A stretch of DNA of 64,000 nucleotides from Cyanobium sp. N.Huapi 1H5 (GCF_024345535.1 NZ_JAGQBH010000004.1:124001-188000); one strand, 5' to 3'. Numbered from the stretch's first letter, positions 33,607-42,217 are shown. The notes: generated by a model not told the origin, from the sequence alone. Made by a program: numbers and translations.

Positions 33607-34785
33607 ATGGACACCTACGGGCGCTATCCCCTGGCGCTGACGCGGGGCAAGGGCGTCTGGCTCTGGGATCACGAGGGCCGGCGCTATCTCGACATGGTGG
33701 CCGGCATCGCCGTCTGCACCCTGGGCCACAGCGATCCGGTGCTGCAGCGGCGGCTCTGCCGGCAGCTGGGCCGACTCCAGCACGTCTCCAACCTCTACCG
33801 GATCCCGGAGCAGGAGGCCCTGGCCGCGGCCATCACCGCCCGCAGCTGCACCGACCGGGTCTTCTTCTGCAATTCCGGCGCCGAGGCCAACGAGGCCGCC
33901 ATCAAGCTGGCCCGCAAGCACGGTCACCAGGTGCGCGGCATCGCCGATCCGCTGATCCTCACCGCCGAGGCCAGTTTCCACGGCCGCACCCTGGCGGCGG
34001 TGACCGCCACGGGCCAGCCCAAGTACCACCAGGGCTTCGAGCCCATGGTGTCGGGCTTCCGCTACTTCCCCTACAACGACACGGCCGCCTTCGAAGCGCT
34101 GCTGGCGTCCTGTGAAGCCGAGGGTCCCCGGGTGGCGGCGGTGCTGCTCGAACCGATCCAGGGCGAGGGCGGGGTCAACCCCGGCGATCCGGCCTTCTTC
34201 CGCCGCGTGCGCGAGCTCTGCGATGCCCACCGGATCCTGCTCATCTTCGACGAGGTGCAGATCGGCGTCGGCCGCAGCGGCCGCTGGTGGGGCTATGAAC
34301 AGCTCGGGGTCGAGCCCGATGCCCTGACCATGGCCAAGGGCCTGGGTGGCGGCATCCCCATCGGCGCCCTGGCGGCGAAGGCCGCGGCCGACCACTTCCG
34401 CCCCGGCGACCACGCCAGCACCTTCGGCGGCAACCCCTTCGCCTGCCGCGCCGGCCTCACGGTGATCGAGGAGATCGAACGCCGGGGTCTGCTGGAGAAG
34501 GTGAGCGCCAATGGCGCCCTGCTCCAGTCCCTGCTCCAGGAGCTGGTGGACCGCCACCCCGAGCAGCTGGCCGGCGAGCGCGGCTGGGGTCTGCTGCGGG
34601 GCCTGGTGCTGCGCGAGGGCGGGCCCACGGCTCCGGAGATCGTCAAGGCGGCCATGGCAGAAGGGCTTCTGCTGGTGCCGGCCGGCCCCGGGGTGGTCCG
34701 GTTCGTGCCGCCGCTGGTGGTCAAGCCCCGCCAGCTGCGCAAGGCGGTGAAGCGCCTGGAGAAGGCTCTCCACAGCCTGGCCTGA
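33607..34785 (+). CDS. argD: Acetylornithine aminotransferase
   Basis: A 392-residue class III PLP aminotransferase of arginine synthesis (N-acetylglutamate semialdehyde to N-acetylornithine); the same enzyme may act in lysine synthesis. Motifs are YLDMVAGIAVCTLGHSDP, VFFCNSGAEANEAAIKLARK (PLP phosphate site), LIFDEVQIGVGRSG, and the Schiff-base Lys in LTMAKGLGGGIPIGA. ATG 33607 (MDTYGRYPLAL) is taken; GTG 33604 is next to it. Earlier in-frame starts would lie inside the tRNA-Leu gene. The N-terminus is about ten residues shorter than in relatives. folC follows after 13 nt. Confidence 0.94.
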   Translation: MDTYGRYPLALTRGKGVWLWDHEGRRYLDMVAGIAVCTLGHSDPVLQRRLCRQLGRLQHVSNLYRIPEQEALAAAITARSCTDRVFFCNSGAEANEAAIKLARKHGHQVRGIADPLILTAEASFHGRTLAAVTATGQPKYHQGFEPMVSGFRYFPYNDTAAFEALLASCEAEGPRVAAVLLEPIQGEGGVNPGDPAFFRRVRELCDAHRILLIFDEVQIGVGRSGRWWGYEQLGVEPDALTMAKGLGGGIPIGALAAKAAADHFRPGDHASTFGGNPFACRAGLTVIEEIERRGLLEKVSANGALLQSLLQELVDRHPEQLAGERGWGLLRGLVLREGGPTAPEIVKAAMAEGLLLVPAGPGVVRFVPPLVVKPRQLRKAVKRLEKALHSLA

Positions 34786-34798
34786 TCCGTCCCTCTCC

Positions 34799-36127
34799 GT
34801 GCCGTCCCCGCTGCCCCCCCCGGTCGACCTGGGCGACCTGCTCGAACCCTTCGCCCGCCGGGGCGTCGACCTGGGCCTGGAGCGGCTGGCCGGCGCCCTG
34901 GCCGCGGGAGGCCACCCGGAGCGGCGCTTCGCCGCCGCCCAGGTGGCCGGCACCAACGGCAAGGGCTCGATCTGCACCTTCCTGCACGCGATCCTGCGGG
35001 CCGCCGGTGTCCACGTGGGCACCTACCGCTCCCCCCATCTGGTGAGCTGGTGCGAGCGCATCCAGGTGGATGACGCCTGGATCACGGCCACCACCCTGCG
35101 GGACGGCCTGGCCCGCTGGCAGCCCCTTGCCCGCCAGCACCTGCTCACCCCCTTCGAGCTGATCACGGCGGCGGCCTTCGAGCACTTCGCCCGGGAGCGG
35201 GTGGATCTGGCGGTGCTGGAGGTGGGTCTGGGGGGACGGCTGGATGCCACCAGCGTCCACCCCCACCGACCGGTGATCGGCTTCGGGTCCATCGGCCTCG
35301 ACCACCGCGAACACCTGGGCGACACCCTGGCCGCCATCGCCGCCGAGAAGGCCGCCGTGATGGGAGCGGGCTGCCGGGCCTTCAGCTGCGCCCAGGAGCC
35401 GGAGGCCCGCCGGGTGCTGGAGGCGGAGGCCCGCCACCGCGGCGCCAGCCTGCAGTGGCTGGATCCCCTGCCGGCCGTGGCGGACGGCGGGCCCCACCTG
35501 GGCCTGGCGGGGGAGCTGCAGCGCCAGAACGGGGCCGTGGCGGTGGCCATGGCCCGGGCCCTGACCGCCCCGGACGGTCCACTGGCCGGCATTCCCCTGG
35601 ACGCGGCGACAATCCGCGCCGGCCTGGAAGCGGCCCGCTGGCCCGGCCGGCTGGAGCGGCACCGCTGGCGGGGCCGCGAGCTGCTGATCGACGGGGCCCA
35701 CAACCCCCCGGCGGCGGCCACCCTGCGCCGCGAACTTGACCGACTCGACGGGGGCGAAAACGGAGGTGCCGAGGGGGGCCGGCCGCGCCGCTGGCTGCTG
35801 GGCATCCAGCGCCACAAGGAGGGGGCGGTGATGCTGGAGCAGCTGCTGCGTCCCGGCGATCGGGCGGCGGTGGTGGCGGTGCCGGAGCACGCCAGCTGGA
35901 CCCTGGAGGAGCTGGCCGCCGCCTGTCCGGGGAAGGCCGATCAGCTGGAGCCGGCCGGCAGCCTGGCCGCCGGGCTGGACAGCCTGCTGCCAGGCGGGCC
36001 GCTGCCGGTGGTGGCCGGTTCGCTTTTCCTGCTGGGGGCTGTGCTGCCGCTGTTCGACGCCCCCGAAGCTGACGAAGTCCCCGGGGCGGGCCAGCCTGGA
36101 GGGGTCCCCGGCAGCCACGGTCCATGA
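34799..36127 (+). CDS. folC: Folylpolyglutamate synthase/dihydrofolate synthase
   Basis: A 442-residue Mur-ligase-family enzyme that joins Glu to dihydropteroate and extends the polyglutamate tail of folates. The ATP loop is QVAGTNGKGSICTFLHAIL, and LAVLEVGLGGRLDATSV, IGFGSIGLDHREHLGDTLA and ELLIDGAHNPPAAATLRREL follow in family order. The start is GTG 34799. The C-terminal 20 residues are Gly/Pro-rich. It overlaps the pentapeptide-repeat gene by 4 nt (ATGA). It lies 13 nt after argD and probably belongs to the murA-tRNA-argD unit. Confidence 0.93.
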   Translation: MPSPLPPPVDLGDLLEPFARRGVDLGLERLAGALAAGGHPERRFAAAQVAGTNGKGSICTFLHAILRAAGVHVGTYRSPHLVSWCERIQVDDAWITATTLRDGLARWQPLARQHLLTPFELITAAAFEHFARERVDLAVLEVGLGGRLDATSVHPHRPVIGFGSIGLDHREHLGDTLAAIAAEKAAVMGAGCRAFSCAQEPEARRVLEAEARHRGASLQWLDPLPAVADGGPHLGLAGELQRQNGAVAVAMARALTAPDGPLAGIPLDAATIRAGLEAARWPGRLERHRWRGRELLIDGAHNPPAAATLRRELDRLDGGENGGAEGGRPRRWLLGIQRHKEGAVMLEQLLRPGDRAAVVAVPEHASWTLEELAAACPGKADQLEPAGSLAAGLDSLLPGGPLPVVAGSLFLLGAVLPLFDAPEADEVPGAGQPGGVPGSHGP

Positions 36128-36681
36128 CGACGGCCCCCGCCTCCGATCCCCCCCGGCCCGCGGGCAGCCCCCGTCCGTCGGGCCTGCGCCTGCGGCTGGC
36201 CGGTCCCCTGCTGGGTCTGCTGCTGCTGGCTCTGCTGCTGGTGGCCCCCTCCGGCGCCCTGGCCGACTTCCAGGACCGGGTCGACTACACCCTCACCAAC
36301 CAGAGCGGCAAGGACTTCAGCGGCCAGCAGCTGGCCGGCAGCTCCTTCGCCGGGGCGACTGCCCGCCAGGCCCGCTTCAGGGACGCGGATCTGCATGGGG
36401 CGATCCTCACCCAGGCCGCCTTTCCGGAGGCCGATTTCCACGGCGCCGACCTCAGCGACGCCCTGATGGACAAGGTGGACATGAGCGGCACCGACCTCAC
36501 CGGAGCGGTGCTGCGCGGAGCGATCGCCTCCGGCAGCAACTTCACCGGCGCCACGGTCACCGATGCGGACTTCACCGATGCCCTGCTCGACCGGGTGGAC
36601 CAGCGCAACCTCTGCCGTGAGGCCCGGGGCACCAACCCGGTGACCGGCGCCGACACCCGCCTGAGCCTGGACTGCCGCTGA
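36124..36681 (+). CDS. Exported pentapeptide-repeat protein, probably lumenal
   Basis: A 185-residue protein. A Pro-rich basic head, a hydrophobic helix at about residues 24-42 and a likely cleavage site ALADF mark a signal peptide, so the mature protein sits in the thylakoid lumen or periplasm. Residues about 58-155 are tandem A(D/N)LXX-type pentapeptides (DFSGQ, SFAGA, DLHGA, DFHGA, DLSDA, DLTGA, NFTGA, DFTDA), forming a right-handed beta helix. A cysteine pair near the end (NLCREA and LDCR) may form a disulfide. It resembles lumenal pentapeptide proteins of chloroplasts; function unknown. It overlaps folC by 4 nt. Confidence 0.85.
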   Translation: MTTAPASDPPRPAGSPRPSGLRLRLAGPLLGLLLLALLLVAPSGALADFQDRVDYTLTNQSGKDFSGQQLAGSSFAGATARQARFRDADLHGAILTQAAFPEADFHGADLSDALMDKVDMSGTDLTGAVLRGAIASGSNFTGATVTDADFTDALLDRVDQRNLCREARGTNPVTGADTRLSLDCR

Positions 36682-36700
36682 TCGGGCACGGGAGCGGTCC

Positions 36701-38101
36701 CTAGCCCCGCCAGCCCCGCAGCTTGCCGGGGTTCATCAGTCCGGCCGGGTCGAAGGCGGCCTTGGCCGCCACCTGATCGGCATCCACCACCCCAAGGCCA
36801 CCGTCCTCGACGGTGATCACGTGCGGATCGAAGGGCACCGCCCCCAGCGCGCGGCACTGGGCGACGAGGTCGGCGAGGGCCTCGGGCCCCTGCCAGCGCA
36901 CCAGGGGCAGGGCCGACAGCCGGGGCGCCCCCAGGTGGCGCACGCCCTCCAGGTGCCAGAGCACGTCGGTGCCCCAGCGCCCGCGCACCGCCTCCAGCAG
37001 CGGCGCCTCCGGCCGGGGCAGCAGCAGCTGCAGGTAGGTCCAGTCCGGCGCCTGGGCCCGCCAGTGCAGGGTGGTGTGGTTCCAGGTGAGTTCCCCCAGG
37101 GGCAGGCCCCGCCCCCGCCCCGGCTCGGGCCGGCGGCCCTGCCAGAGAATCCGGCCGCCCCGGGCCGCCAGCCAGCCGGGCAGCGCTTCCAGGCTGTCGG
37201 GGGCGGCGTGCAGCAGCAGCCGGTGTTCGCCGGAAGCGGGGGCCGGGCAGCCGGCGGGCCAGGGCATGGCCGCCGCCACCGGGGCCTCCAGCAGGCAGAG
37301 GGCGTTGAGCAGCAGGGCGGTGGTGGGCAGAAGCCGGGAGGCTTCCAGGGCCTCCTCCCAGCGGGCGAACCCCACCACCAGCTGCTCCCAGGCCACCGCT
37401 TCGGTGGTGGCCATCCGCAGGGCGGTGATGATCCCGTTGGTGCCGTAGGCGTGGTTGAGGGGGGCGCTGGCGGCGGCATCGAGCCGCAGCAGGCGCGGCT
37501 CGGCCTCCAGCGTCACCACCTCCAGCCCCAGCAGGTGGCCCGGATCGCGCAGGAATCCCCAGCGCAGGGACCCCAGGCCTCCCGATCCGCCGGCGATGAA
37601 GCCCCCGAGGGTGGCGCTGCGGTAGGTGCTAGGGGCCATGCGCAGGGCCCGGCCATGGGCCATCAGCTGGCCATCCAGCTGGGCCAGGATGCAGCCCGAC
37701 TCCGCCTCCACCACACCGCTGTACGGGTCCAGCAACCGCAGCCGGTTAAGGCCGCCCATGTCGAGCACCAGGCCCCCGGCGAGGGGCACGCACTGGCCGT
37801 AGTTGCCGGTGCCGGCGCCCCGCAGGGTCAGCGGCACCCGGTGGCGGGCGCAGGCCCCGGCCACCGCCATCACCTGCTCCACCCGCTCCACCTTCACCGC
37901 CAGCTGGGCACGGCGGCCCTTGAGCAGCGGCTCCAGCACGGGGGAATAGTCGTGGAAGTCGGCCGAGAGCCGCCCCAGTTCCGCAGGGGCAAGGATCGGC
38001 GTCAGGCCCAGCGGGCTGGCAGCCAGCTCGGCCGCCAGGGCCCCGATCCGTTCCGGATCGGCCGGGGCGGGGAGCGGGTCCGGGAAGGCGGTGTCAGGCA
38101 T
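36701..38101 (-). CDS. FAD-binding oxidoreductase (GlcD/D-lactate dehydrogenase-like)
   Basis: A 466-residue flavin oxidoreductase of the FAD_binding_4 family. The FAD-binding part has VPLTLRGAGTGNYGQCVPLAGGLVLDM split here as LTLRGAGTGNYGQ and PLAGGLVLDM, then APSTYRSATLGGFIAGGSGG, which fixes the pyrophosphate. The C-terminus ends in FDPAGLMNPGKLRGW, the typical GlcD-type end. Likely substrates are D-2-hydroxy acids such as glycolate or D-lactate; in cyanobacteria glycolate dehydrogenase GlcD is related, but this shorter form is not clearly GlcD. It overlaps the amidohydrolase gene by 8 nt and converges on the pentapeptide gene (19-nt gap). Confidence 0.82.
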   Translation of the reverse strand: MPDTAFPDPLPAPADPERIGALAAELAASPLGLTPILAPAELGRLSADFHDYSPVLEPLLKGRRAQLAVKVERVEQVMAVAGACARHRVPLTLRGAGTGNYGQCVPLAGGLVLDMGGLNRLRLLDPYSGVVEAESGCILAQLDGQLMAHGRALRMAPSTYRSATLGGFIAGGSGGLGSLRWGFLRDPGHLLGLEVVTLEAEPRLLRLDAAASAPLNHAYGTNGIITALRMATTEAVAWEQLVVGFARWEEALEASRLLPTTALLLNALCLLEAPVAAAMPWPAGCPAPASGEHRLLLHAAPDSLEALPGWLAARGGRILWQGRRPEPGRGRGLPLGELTWNHTTLHWRAQAPDWTYLQLLLPRPEAPLLEAVRGRWGTDVLWHLEGVRHLGAPRLSALPLVRWQGPEALADLVAQCRALGAVPFDPHVITVEDGGLGVVDADQVAAKAAFDPAGLMNPGKLRGWRG

Positions 38102-39428
38102 GGCAGGCGGCCAGGAGAGGGGACGGTTCTTCGCAGGGGGGCGGCTCCAGCCAGCGGCCGGCCCGCAGCACCCGCCGCCGGGGGGGACGGGCCAGCAGCT
38201 CGGTCCAGGAGGTGGCCCCCAGCACGACCAGATCGGCCGGAGCCCCCTCCCGCAGCACCCCGTCCCACTCCAGGCCCAGCAGGTGGGCCGCGGCGGTGCT
38301 GAAGGGGCTGAGCCCGAGGCGCCGCCAGGGCATCAGGTGGCTGGCGGCCAGGCTGAAGCGCAGCAGGGCGATGGGGTCAAAATCCCCCCCCGGGAACCAG
38401 GGATCCTGGACATTGTCGGCCCCCACGGCCACGGTCACCCCGGCCTCCTGCAGCTGGCGGACCGGGGCCTGGGGCCGCAGGGACGGGGTGCGGCGGTGGT
38501 GCTTGCCCAGCAGCCAGAGATTGGTGGTGGGCAGGGCCACCACCCCCACCGCCGCATCCGCCATCGCCTCCGCCAGGCGGCGGCAGGGGCGGTCGGCCAG
38601 CAGGCCCATGCTGCTGGCGTGGCTGCAGGTGAGCGGCACCACGATGCGGTGGTGCAGCAGCAGCTCGCTGACCAGGGCCACGCCGCGGCCGTGGTCGTCG
38701 GCGCTCTCATCGACGTGCAGATCCACACCGCAGCCGAGGCGCTCAGCCAGCCGCAGCAGGGCCAGCAGGCCGGCACGGTCGGCCGGGGTGGAGCGGAAGG
38801 GGGCGCCGAGCACCCCCCCCAGAAGGCCGCCGCGGGCGGCGACCCAGGCGGCGAACGCCTCCCCATCGGCCGTGCGCCAGTGGCCCACCGGCACCAGGGC
38901 CACCAGCTGCAGCTCCACCCGGCCGCGCCAGCGGTCACGCAGCTCCAGCAGCACCTCCCAGCTGGGGGTGGCCCAGGGTCCGAGGCTGTCGATGTGGCTG
39001 CGGATCGCCCGCAGGCCATAGCGCCAGGCCCGCTCCAGGGCCCGCTCCCCCCGCCGGCGCACCGCCTCCGCCTGGCGGTCGGCCGCCTCCCGGCCGTTGG
39101 CGGCCATGGCACCCGCCATCGTGCCCTCGGGATTGGGGAACGCCTCCCCGCTGAAGGCCTTGTCGAGGTGGGCGTGGGGCTCCACCAGCGGCGTGAGCGC
39201 CAGGGGCGCCGGCGCGCCGGCCTCCCCATCGCCGCCGCAGCCGGCGGCCAGTCCGTGGATGGCCCGGATCCGTCCGTCGCCATGCTCCAGGCGCACCGTC
39301 ACCAGGCCCTGGTCGTCCGCGGCCGGCAGGGGGACGCAGGGATCGAGCAGGAGCCTGGGGATCCGCATCGGCGGCAGCTGGCCGGGCGGAAGGGGCAGGC
39401 GGCCGGGAGGGGGGGCCGCCCCGCTCAC
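38094..39428 (-). CDS. Amidohydrolase-superfamily deaminase (CodA-like)
   Basis: A 444-residue metal-dependent hydrolase. LTPLVEPHAHLDKAF holds the HxH metal pair with the following Asp-Lys typical of cytosine-deaminase-like enzymes. VDLHVDESADDHG supplies the next His and Glu, LTCSHASSMG another His, and VAVGADNVQDPW the final Asp. A small beta domain at each end completes the fold. Cytosine, isoguanine or a triazine-type ring could be the substrate. GTG 39428 overlaps the DUF4359 stop as GTGA, which supports it over ATG 39368. It overlaps the FAD oxidase by 8 nt, so both are probably translated together; a shared path for a nitrogen heterocycle is possible but unproven. Confidence 0.8.
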   Translation of the reverse strand: MSGAAPPPGRLPLPPGQLPPMRIPRLLLDPCVPLPAADDQGLVTVRLEHGDGRIRAIHGLAAGCGGDGEAGAPAPLALTPLVEPHAHLDKAFSGEAFPNPEGTMAGAMAANGREAADRQAEAVRRRGERALERAWRYGLRAIRSHIDSLGPWATPSWEVLLELRDRWRGRVELQLVALVPVGHWRTADGEAFAAWVAARGGLLGGVLGAPFRSTPADRAGLLALLRLAERLGCGVDLHVDESADDHGRGVALVSELLLHHRIVVPLTCSHASSMGLLADRPCRRLAEAMADAAVGVVALPTTNLWLLGKHHRRTPSLRPQAPVRQLQEAGVTVAVGADNVQDPWFPGGDFDPIALLRFSLAASHLMPWRRLGLSPFSTAAAHLLGLEWDGVLREGAPADLVVLGATSWTELLARPPRRRVLRAGRWLEPPPCEEPSPLLAACHA

Positions 39429-39859
39429 GGCATCGGGCTCCCCGGCGCGCTCTCGCCGGCGCTGAGGAGCACGAAATGGCCGGCCATCGCCAGGGTGACC
39501 GCGTCGTAGCGGGGGATGCTCCAGTTGGGCAGCACCTTCTCGCCGCCCAGGCGGGTGCCGTAGATGCTCAGCAGGCCGAAGTTGTAGCGGCGTGAATGTT
39601 CCCGGGCCAGGCGACCCAGCACCTTGCGCTGGGATCGCACCAGCTCGGGACAGTTCTGGATCAGCAGCCGGGCCAGCAGCGGCAGCCCCTCGTTGCGGCA
39701 GAGCTCCTCGCTGGCCAGTTCGGTGAGCTTCTCGGCGGCGAACTCCTCAAAGGCCGCCGGTCCGGGGTTGGTGACGGCAAGGCCGATCAGCCCCCCCGCC
39801 ACGGCGGTGAGGCCCAGGAGGCCGGAGACGGTGCGGGTGGCGGTGGTCGGCTGTGGCAA
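39425..39859 (-). CDS. DUF4359 membrane-anchored protein
   Basis: A protein of about 144 residues of the cyanobacterial DUF4359 family. An N-terminal membrane helix (GLTAVAGGLIGLAVT) is followed by the family start TNPGPAAFEEFAAEKL, two cysteines (ELCRNE, QNCPEL) that may pair, and RYNFGLLSIYGTRL. The function is unknown. The start is uncertain: TTG 39859 leaves a sensible signal anchor, while the longest frame would begin inside the opposed tRNA-His gene. Its stop is coupled to the amidohydrolase gene (GTGA). Confidence 0.65.
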   Translation of the reverse strand: MPQPTTATRTVSGLLGLTAVAGGLIGLAVTNPGPAAFEEFAAEKLTELASEELCRNEGLPLLARLLIQNCPELVRSQRKVLGRLAREHSRRYNFGLLSIYGTRLGGEKVLPNWSIPRYDAVTLAMAGHFVLLSAGESAPGSPMP

Positions 39860-39905
39860 GAGGGGGGGGCCGGCAGGCTCGCTTGATACATTGGCAAAGA
39901 CCGCG

Positions 39906-39978
39906 GCGGGCGTCGCCAAGTGGTTAAGGCAGTGGCTTGTGGCGCCACCATTCGGGGGTTCGAGTCCCCTCGCTCGCC
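39906..39978 (+). tRNA. tRNA-His(GTG)
   Basis: A 73-nt tRNA with acceptor stem GCGGGCG/CGCTCGC (one G-T pair), anticodon loop TTGTGGC (anticodon GTG), T-arm GGGGG-TTCGAGT-CCCCT and the C discriminator base expected for tRNA-His. CCA is not encoded. A terminator follows 6 nt later. Confidence 0.97.
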
Positions 39979-39984
39979 CTTCAG

Positions 39985-40015
39985 GCCCGGCGCTACGGCG
40001 TCGGGCTTCTTTTTT
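39985..40015 (+). terminator. Rho-independent terminator of tRNA-His
   Basis: A 9-bp stem (39985-39993 with 39998-40006, one G-T pair) and 4-nt loop are followed by TTCTTTTTT. It starts 6 nt after tRNA-His. The same DNA, read on the minus strand, encodes the last codons and stop of the DgcN-like gene. Confidence 0.9.
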
Positions 40016-41072
40016 CGCTGAACAGCAGCTCCAGCAGGCCCTCCCCCCCCTGCCGCACCGGATCGAGACAGGGCAACCCCGTCTCCCCGGCCGTGGCCGC
40101 CAGCGCCGCCGCCGCCGAGGCCACGTCGAGGTGGGCGGTGTTCAGGGCGATGGCCGCCACCTTGGGGGGCGGAGCGGATCCCGCCGGCCGGCCCAGGGCC
40201 GCCAGCGCCTCGACGGCGGCGATCACCTGGGGCAGGGGGGGCAGGGGACAGTCCGGCAGCCGCTGGATCGTGCGCTGTCCGGCGCGGTGCACCAGCAGCA
40301 GATCGGTGGGCTGGCTGCCGCGGATCAGGGGCAGGGTGGCGCTCGAACCTGGGTGGCAGAGGGAGCCCTGCCCCTCGACCAGCACCAGGGTGTCCCTGCC
40401 GGCATCCGCGGCGGCAGCCATCACCGCCGCCTCCACGGCGCCGGCCGCGTAATCGATGCGCACGGCATCAAGGGCCACCCCCCCGCCACTGATCAGGATG
40501 CCGGCCTGGCCGGTGCCGACGAAGCGGGCATCGCGGCCGCGGCGGCGGGCGGCGGCCAGCAGCTCCAGGCAGGCGCTCATCTTGCCCACCGACATGTCGG
40601 TGCCCACCGCCAGCAGCCGGCGGCCCGGCAGCGCCGCCGCACGGCCGCCGCCGACGCTCAGGCCGGGGGGCTCCCGGCGCAGGTCCCAGATCCAGCGGCC
40701 CGGTCGCACCAGGGCCGCCAGCGACGGATCGTCGGCCAGACGGCTGTGCAGACCGCTGGCCAGCGACAGCCCCGCCTCCAGGGCGGCCGCCACGTCGGGG
40801 ACCATGGCCGGCGGCAACCGGCCGCCGGAGGGGGCCAGCCCCACCACCGCCACCTCCGGAGCGAAGGGAAGGGCCTCCGCCAGGGACCCCACCACCGGCA
40901 CGGCCCGCGCGATGCCGGTGAGCGCCCGCAGGTCGGCGCCGGGGTGGTCCGGATCCACCACCGCCACGATCGGGCCCTGGCGGTAGCGCAGCATCGCCAG
41001 GCCCGTCTTGCCGCTGAGGTTGTCGAGGCCCCCGTGCTGCAGCAGCACGATCGGGACGTCAGCCCCGAGCAT
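39993..41072 (-). CDS. DUF1611 protein, DgcN-like
   Basis: A 359-residue DUF1611 protein. The N-terminal domain is Rossmann-like (IVAVVDPDHPGADLRALTG, VAVVGLAPSGGRLP), and the C-terminal domain is a P-loop type: LLAVGTDMSVGKMSACLEL is the Walker A and VLVEGQGSLCHPG follows. DgcN, a member, was reported to act on D-glutamate as an N-acetyltransferase together with DgcA, an N-acetyl-D-glutamate racemase of the enolase superfamily. The next gene upstream is such an epimerase, overlapping by 14 nt, so the same pathway is likely here, perhaps for cell-wall D-glutamate. Its last codons overlap the tRNA-His terminator. Confidence 0.8.
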   Translation of the reverse strand: MLGADVPIVLLQHGGLDNLSGKTGLAMLRYRQGPIVAVVDPDHPGADLRALTGIARAVPVVGSLAEALPFAPEVAVVGLAPSGGRLPPAMVPDVAAALEAGLSLASGLHSRLADDPSLAALVRPGRWIWDLRREPPGLSVGGGRAAALPGRRLLAVGTDMSVGKMSACLELLAAARRRGRDARFVGTGQAGILISGGGVALDAVRIDYAAGAVEAAVMAAAADAGRDTLVLVEGQGSLCHPGSSATLPLIRGSQPTDLLLVHRAGQRTIQRLPDCPLPPLPQVIAAVEALAALGRPAGSAPPPKVAAIALNTAHLDVASAAAALAATAGETGLPCLDPVRQGGEGLLELLFSEKRSPTP

Positions 41073-42138
41073 GGAGCACCCCCAGGCCGGGGGCCGTCCC
41101 CGGCCGCAGCCGGTCCCCTTCCAGGGCAGGGCCGCTGAAGGGGTCGTCCACCAGGTTCAGGTGGCTGTCGAGGTCCGGCCAGCGCACCAGGGGCAGCAGC
41201 TGGGCAGCGGCCCCGTTGAGCAGGGCACTGTCGGAGTAGCAGCCCAGCATCACCCCGAGGCCCAGGCGCCCCGCGGCCCGGGCCATCAGCAGGGCCTCCG
41301 CCAGCCCGCCGCTCTTGAGCAGCTTGATGTTCACCCCGTCGACGTAGGGGGCGAGCCGCACCAGGTCGGCCAGGTTCCAGCAGCTCTCGTCGGCCACCAG
41401 GGCCATGGGGCAGTCCAGCTCCAGGGCGGCGAACGCAGCGCAATCAGCCTCCGGATCCTCCAGGGGGGCCAGGGGCTGCTCCACCAGCGCCACCCCCTCG
41501 GCATCGAGCCAGCCGAGCATCGACCGGGCCTGCTCGAGGGTCCAACCGCCGTTGGCATCCACCTGCAGCTCGCCGGCCACCCCATGGCTCTGCTGGCGCC
41601 GCTCCAGCGCCTGGGCCACCGCCCGCACCAGGGCCCGGTCGTGGTCGAGGCCCTCCGGACTGCCGAGCTTGAGCTTGATGCGGCTGGCGGGAAGCTGCTG
41701 CCACCAGCGCTCCAGCCGCTCCAGCACCGCCGCCTCGCTGCCCAGCCCCAGGGTCACGCTGGTGGGGACGATCGCCCCGTCATCGAGACCCCAGACCCGC
41801 CACAGGGGCTGGCCCAGACGCTGCCCCCACCAGTCGTGCAGGGCCAGATCGACGGCGCAGCGGGCCGGGGGCGACAGCGTTTCCAGCAGCGGTTCGAGGG
41901 CCTGGAACGGCTCCGGGGCGACGCTCTCGAGGGCCGGCAGGACGGCCTCCAGTTCGGCGGCCAGGTCGTCGGTGCGGTAGGCCCTGTGGCCGGTGTCGAA
42001 GCCGCCGGTCTCGCCCCGGCCGGTGATGCCGTCGTGCTCGAGTTCCAGCAGCAGGTGCTCAACGGCGGCGGTGGTGCCGCGGCTGATGGCCAGGGGCACC
42101 GCCTTGGTGAGGGGAAAGCGGCTCAGGCGGCAGCGCAT
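41059..42138 (-). CDS. Enolase-superfamily dipeptide epimerase / N-acetyl-D-glutamate racemase-like
   Basis: A 359-residue muconate-lactonizing-type member of the enolase superfamily. The catalytic Lys pair is in RIKLKLGSP, the metal ligands Asp, Glu, Asp in VDANGGWTLE, VEQPLAP and LVADESCW, and the second base Lys in GVNIKLLKSGGL. This pattern fits L-Ala-D/L-Glu epimerases of murein recycling and DgcA-type racemases. The 14-nt overlap with a DgcN-like gene favours an N-acetyl-D-glutamate or D-Glu dipeptide role. It is divergent from miaB with a 79-nt gap. Confidence 0.85.
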   Translation of the reverse strand: MRCRLSRFPLTKAVPLAISRGTTAAVEHLLLELEHDGITGRGETGGFDTGHRAYRTDDLAAELEAVLPALESVAPEPFQALEPLLETLSPPARCAVDLALHDWWGQRLGQPLWRVWGLDDGAIVPTSVTLGLGSEAAVLERLERWWQQLPASRIKLKLGSPEGLDHDRALVRAVAQALERRQQSHGVAGELQVDANGGWTLEQARSMLGWLDAEGVALVEQPLAPLEDPEADCAAFAALELDCPMALVADESCWNLADLVRLAPYVDGVNIKLLKSGGLAEALLMARAAGRLGLGVMLGCYSDSALLNGAAAQLLPLVRWPDLDSHLNLVDDPFSGPALEGDRLRPGTAPGLGVLHARG

Positions 42139-42217
42139 GCCAGGAAGGGGCCGGGAGGTTCACGCTGCCACAGCCGCCGCGCTGACGTCGGCAGGGCGAT
42201 AGCGGAAACTGGATCCC

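Noticed and set aside
39860..39919. Longer DUF4359 start at 39919
   Set aside because: The TTG lies inside the opposed tRNA-His gene and the added residues are not part of the family.
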